35,464 nucleotides of DNA from an uncultured Lachnospira sp. (GTDB lineage Bacteria; Bacillota; Clostridia; Lachnospirales; Lachnospiraceae), in NCBI GenBank assembly GCA_934358235.1, contig CAKRKK010000002.1, forward strand, positions 1 to 35,464, in the 5' to 3' direction. The notes below the pieces were generated by a model, which saw nothing but the letters and a program-made list of their open reading frames with translations, had not been told where the DNA came from and searched no databases. Below, piece by piece: positions 33,403-35,464 of this stretch. The position numbers and the translations under genes are program-made. Position 1 is the stretch's first letter. The number at the start of each line of letters is the position of its first letter.

Positions 33403-33827
33403 ATAATCCTCCTTGTTTTATATCTGTCACAGGATAATTATTAGTATATTTTTCTCCTCGCCACTCTTTGTTAGTAACGATTGCATTATATGCTCCCAAG
33501 CCTTCATCAATGCATAAAAAAAGTCCCTGACAGAATCATACTTTCTGTCAAGGACGAATAATGTGCTTATATTATATTCACTATCCGCGGTGCCACCTTG
33601 AATTCATGATATTAATCATGCTCTTAGCAGGATACAAACATACCCTCGGCATATAACGCCTGCCTGCAACGTCACTCCATACTCTGTATATTATTAATCT
33701 ACATTTCCCTCGTGCCCTCAGCGGTCCATTTGACAACCTGTTTCTTATCTGTATCTCAGCATCACAGATTCTCTGTATAGACATTATTGCCGTTATCTCC
33801 GCTTCAACGGTTTAACTTATTAAATTA
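33403..33827 (-). ncRNA. Tryptophan T-box leader of trpD
   Basis: On the minus strand the leader carries the T-box AGGTGGCACCGCGG (33598-33585), 30 bases before a terminator hairpin. The candidate specifier codon is UGG (33728-33726) followed by A and CCGC, which pairs with GCGG at the base of stem I; this agrees with the downstream trpD. Uncharged tRNA-Trp would pair with both sites and favour antitermination. Stems II and III were not traced in detail. The whole 509-bp spacer between trpD and the SlyD-like gene is explained by this leader and its promoter. Confidence 0.9.
33515..33555 (-). terminator. T-box terminator hairpin
   Basis: On the minus strand GTCCTTGACAGAA (33555-33543) pairs with TTCTGTCAGGGAC (33535-33523), then seven T. 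Its 5' side overlaps the region that would be sequestered by the antiterminator. Confidence 0.9.
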
Positions 33828-33833
33828 GTTAGA

Positions 33834-33862
33834 ATGATAGCACTCAGCTTTGCATTAGTCAA
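33834..33862 (-). promoter_or_regulatory. Sigma-A promoter of the T-box / trpD transcript
   Basis: On the minus strand TTGACT (33862-33857) is separated by 17 bp from TATCAT (33839-33834). Transcription would begin near 33827, just before the first leader stem (CCGTT/AACGG). Confidence 0.75.
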
Positions 33863-33911
33863 TATATCATTATTATTTTTTATTATTTCGTTTTATTATT
33901 TATCTTATCTT

Positions 33912-34805
33912 CTACTGCACATCAACAAGCTCTATGCTGAAATTAAGCTCTTTTCCAGCCATCTCATGGTTAGCATCAAATGTTATCTCATCATCTGTAA
34001 GTGCCGTTACTCTTGCTGTGAAATGCTGACCAAATGAATTCTGAAGATATACTGTATCACCAGCCTTAAGATTATCTGCACTGCTGCCAAGCTCCTTTAT
34101 TGGCATAGTAATAATTGCTTCAGGCTCAACCTCTCCATAGGCCTCTGATGGCATAAGATGTACATCTATAACCTCACCAACCTTCATTGTTGCCACTGCC
34201 CTGTCGAAGCCAAGTATCATCATGCCTGTACCACATACGAATTCAAGTGGTTCTCCTCTATCATAAGATGAGTCAAACTGTGTTCCATCGTTAAAGGTTC
34301 CCTTATAATGTACCCTGCAGGTCTTACCAACATTAGGTCCATCAAAAGGTGGAGTATAGCTTCCACCGCAGCCTGAACAGCCGCCACAGCCCTGTCCCTC
34401 GTCATCACCACAACTTCCGCAGCCACATCCTTCATCATCACTTTCACAATGTCCACAGCTATGTCCTTCTCCACTATGATGCTCACAGTTAACCCCCTGT
34501 GATTCAAGCGAGCCATTAAGATATTCTGCCACTGCCTCGTCAGCATTGCCAGATACTCCTGAGCACACCTCTATGCCACTCTGAATAAGTGCAGTCATAG
34601 CTCCATCGCCTATACCACCACATATTAAAGCATCTACCTGAAGCTTATCAAGCATCGCCGCAAGTGCGCTATGACCAGAACCTTCTGTTTCTATAAGTCT
34701 GCTATCAACAATATTCTTACCCTCTGTCTCATATATTTTAAACAGCTTAGAATGCCCAAAATGCTGGAATATATTACCTTCCTCGTATGATACTGCTATT
34801 TTCAT
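33912..34805 (-). CDS. NifX/NifB-like domain fused to SlyD-like FKBP peptidyl-prolyl isomerase
   Basis: The ATG at 34805 has AGGAGG nine bases upstream, inside the previous gene, with which it overlaps by 32 bp. The 297-residue protein has three parts. Residues 1-105 resemble the dinitrogenase iron-molybdenum cofactor (NifX) fold: MKIAVSYEEGNIFQHFGHSK, and DALICGGIGDGAMTAL. Residues about 108-155 form a Cys/His/Gly-rich linker with many Cys (CGHCESDDEGCGCGSCG), likely metal-binding. Residues about 160-297 form an FKBP/SlyD domain with RVHYKGTFNDGTQFDSS and an insert-in-flap region. SlyD proteins help fold metalloproteins and bind nickel, so a metallochaperone role is inferred. Confidence 0.85.
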   Translation of the reverse strand: MKIAVSYEEGNIFQHFGHSKLFKIYETEGKNIVDSRLIETEGSGHSALAAMLDKLQVDALICGGIGDGAMTALIQSGIEVCSGVSGNADEAVAEYLNGSLESQGVNCEHHSGEGHSCGHCESDDEGCGCGSCGDDEGQGCGGCSGCGGSYTPPFDGPNVGKTCRVHYKGTFNDGTQFDSSYDRGEPLEFVCGTGMMILGFDRAVATMKVGEVIDVHLMPSEAYGEVEPEAIITMPIKELGSSADNLKAGDTVYLQNSFGQHFTARVTALTDDEITFDANHEMAGKELNFSIELVDVQ

Positions 34806-35436
34806 TAATAAAATCCTCCTTGTAATTGTTATTTTGTTCTGCCTGCTTATCAAGTATCTCCTTTAATGTCCGTGGCTCATAATTCATATATGGCATCATG
34901 CAGCCAACATTGTAAGCCCTTGCAATCTCCGGACATTCATTCTGTATCCGTTCAAAATTATACATATTAAGCTCATACAGGCATTTCTGGTAAAAGGTAT
35001 GCTCATCTGTATTATGTGTATGACCATATAAATGTATTGCTCCCCTGTGCTGCCCATTCCACATAAGTATAGGATAATGGCTTAATACAAGTCTATAAGA
35101 ATCCTGCCCTATATGATCTGTAATTTCTTTATAATCGCATATTTCCTCAAACAGATTCTTATATCTTAGGTCTGACACACAATCATGATTACCCTTAATC
35201 AGAACCTTTTTGCCTTTTAATCTGGCAACATATGCTATAAGCTCCTCATTAGTGCCACGCATAGAAATATCACCAAGTATATACACAGTATCACCATTGG
35301 TAATTCTGCTGTTCCACTTTTCCTTCATAACTCTGTGCATTTCCTCTACTGTTTCAAAAGGACGGTTATCAAAATTCTTTCCAGCCTTCGTTACATTCTT
35401 ATGGAAAAAATGCATGTCACTAATATAGTAATTCAT
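34774..35436 (-). CDS. Calcineurin-like metallophosphoesterase
   Basis: This 220-residue cytoplasmic protein shows the five metal-binding blocks of the family in order: YYISDMHFFH, YILGDIS, IKGNHD, LSHYP and YGHTH. The size and spacing resemble small bacterial phosphodiesterases, but the substrate is not known. The start at 35436 has a GGGG/AGGA-rich stretch upstream. Its 3' end contains the ribosome site and start of the NifX-SlyD gene, so the two are probably co-translated. Its promoter lies outside or at the window edge. Confidence 0.88.
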   Translation of the reverse strand: MNYYISDMHFFHKNVTKAGKNFDNRPFETVEEMHRVMKEKWNSRITNGDTVYILGDISMRGTNEELIAYVARLKGKKVLIKGNHDCVSDLRYKNLFEEICDYKEITDHIGQDSYRLVLSHYPILMWNGQHRGAIHLYGHTHNTDEHTFYQKCLYELNMYNFERIQNECPEIARAYNVGCMMPYMNYEPRTLKEILDKQAEQNNNYKEDFINENSSIIRGR

Positions 35437-35464
35437 TATATTCCTATACCCCTTTTATATTCTT

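Noticed and set aside
33581..33784. Open frame of 67 codons on the minus strand
   Set aside because: It lies wholly inside the T-box leader and crosses the T-box and stem I; no ribosome binding site is evident.

Overview
The window is AT-rich chromosomal DNA from a low-GC anaerobic Firmicute, most likely a motile member of the Lachnospiraceae. The reasons are strong GGAGG-type ribosome binding sites, heavy ATA codon use, Clostridia-type gene families (LCP, YqeY, a T-box leader, SipW-type exported proteins, a BTAD regulator), several c-di-GMP proteins and two sigma-D (FliA)-like promoters. The genus cannot be fixed from this sequence alone.

Left part (1-10.3 kb): the N-terminus of an unidentified Asn-rich protein on the minus strand; a PadR / DUF1700 / DUF4097 envelope-sensing operon with a promoter-operator overlap; a minus-strand operon of coiled-coil proteins preceded by two sigma-D-like promoters and broken by an in-frame TGA; a PAS / degenerate GGDEF / EAL phosphodiesterase; a membrane-anchored flavodoxin-like protein; and a three-gene operon of a Lon-like AAA+ ATPase without protease domain, a small coiled-coil protein and an N-acetylmuramoyl-L-alanine amidase lipoprotein.

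Middle (10.3-17.5 kb): housekeeping genes. These are galM, upp and uraA (pyrimidine salvage), a divergent LytR-CpsA-Psr ligase, a PilZ c-di-GMP receptor and yqeY.

17.5-26.9 kb: the main accessory system, one minus-strand operon of eight genes. In transcription order they are three SipW/TasA-type exported proteins, a larger SipW-type surface protein with a C-terminal membrane anchor, a SARP/BTAD regulator with a degenerate GGDEF-like C-terminus, a 931-residue fibro-slime surface protein, a SipW-type signal peptidase and a last small exported protein. It looks like a self-contained surface-fibre or biofilm-matrix locus with its own peptidase and regulator. Upstream of the first gene are two GTGTGAC heptamers at 11-bp spacing next to a -10-like hexamer, the arrangement expected of a SARP operator.

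Right part (26.9-35.4 kb): a secreted DNA/RNA nuclease lipoprotein, an unknown conserved protein, endonuclease IV, two tandem membrane HD-GYP proteins (one canonical, one with lost metal ligands), a small unknown protein, trpD behind a tryptophan T-box leader, a NifX-like/SlyD-like fusion and a metallophosphoesterase.

A pattern runs across the whole window: about a dozen genes carry short tandem duplications (11-53 bp units) at or just beyond the stop codon, often copying the stop codon itself. The largest is 14 copies of an 11-bp unit behind the SipW operon.
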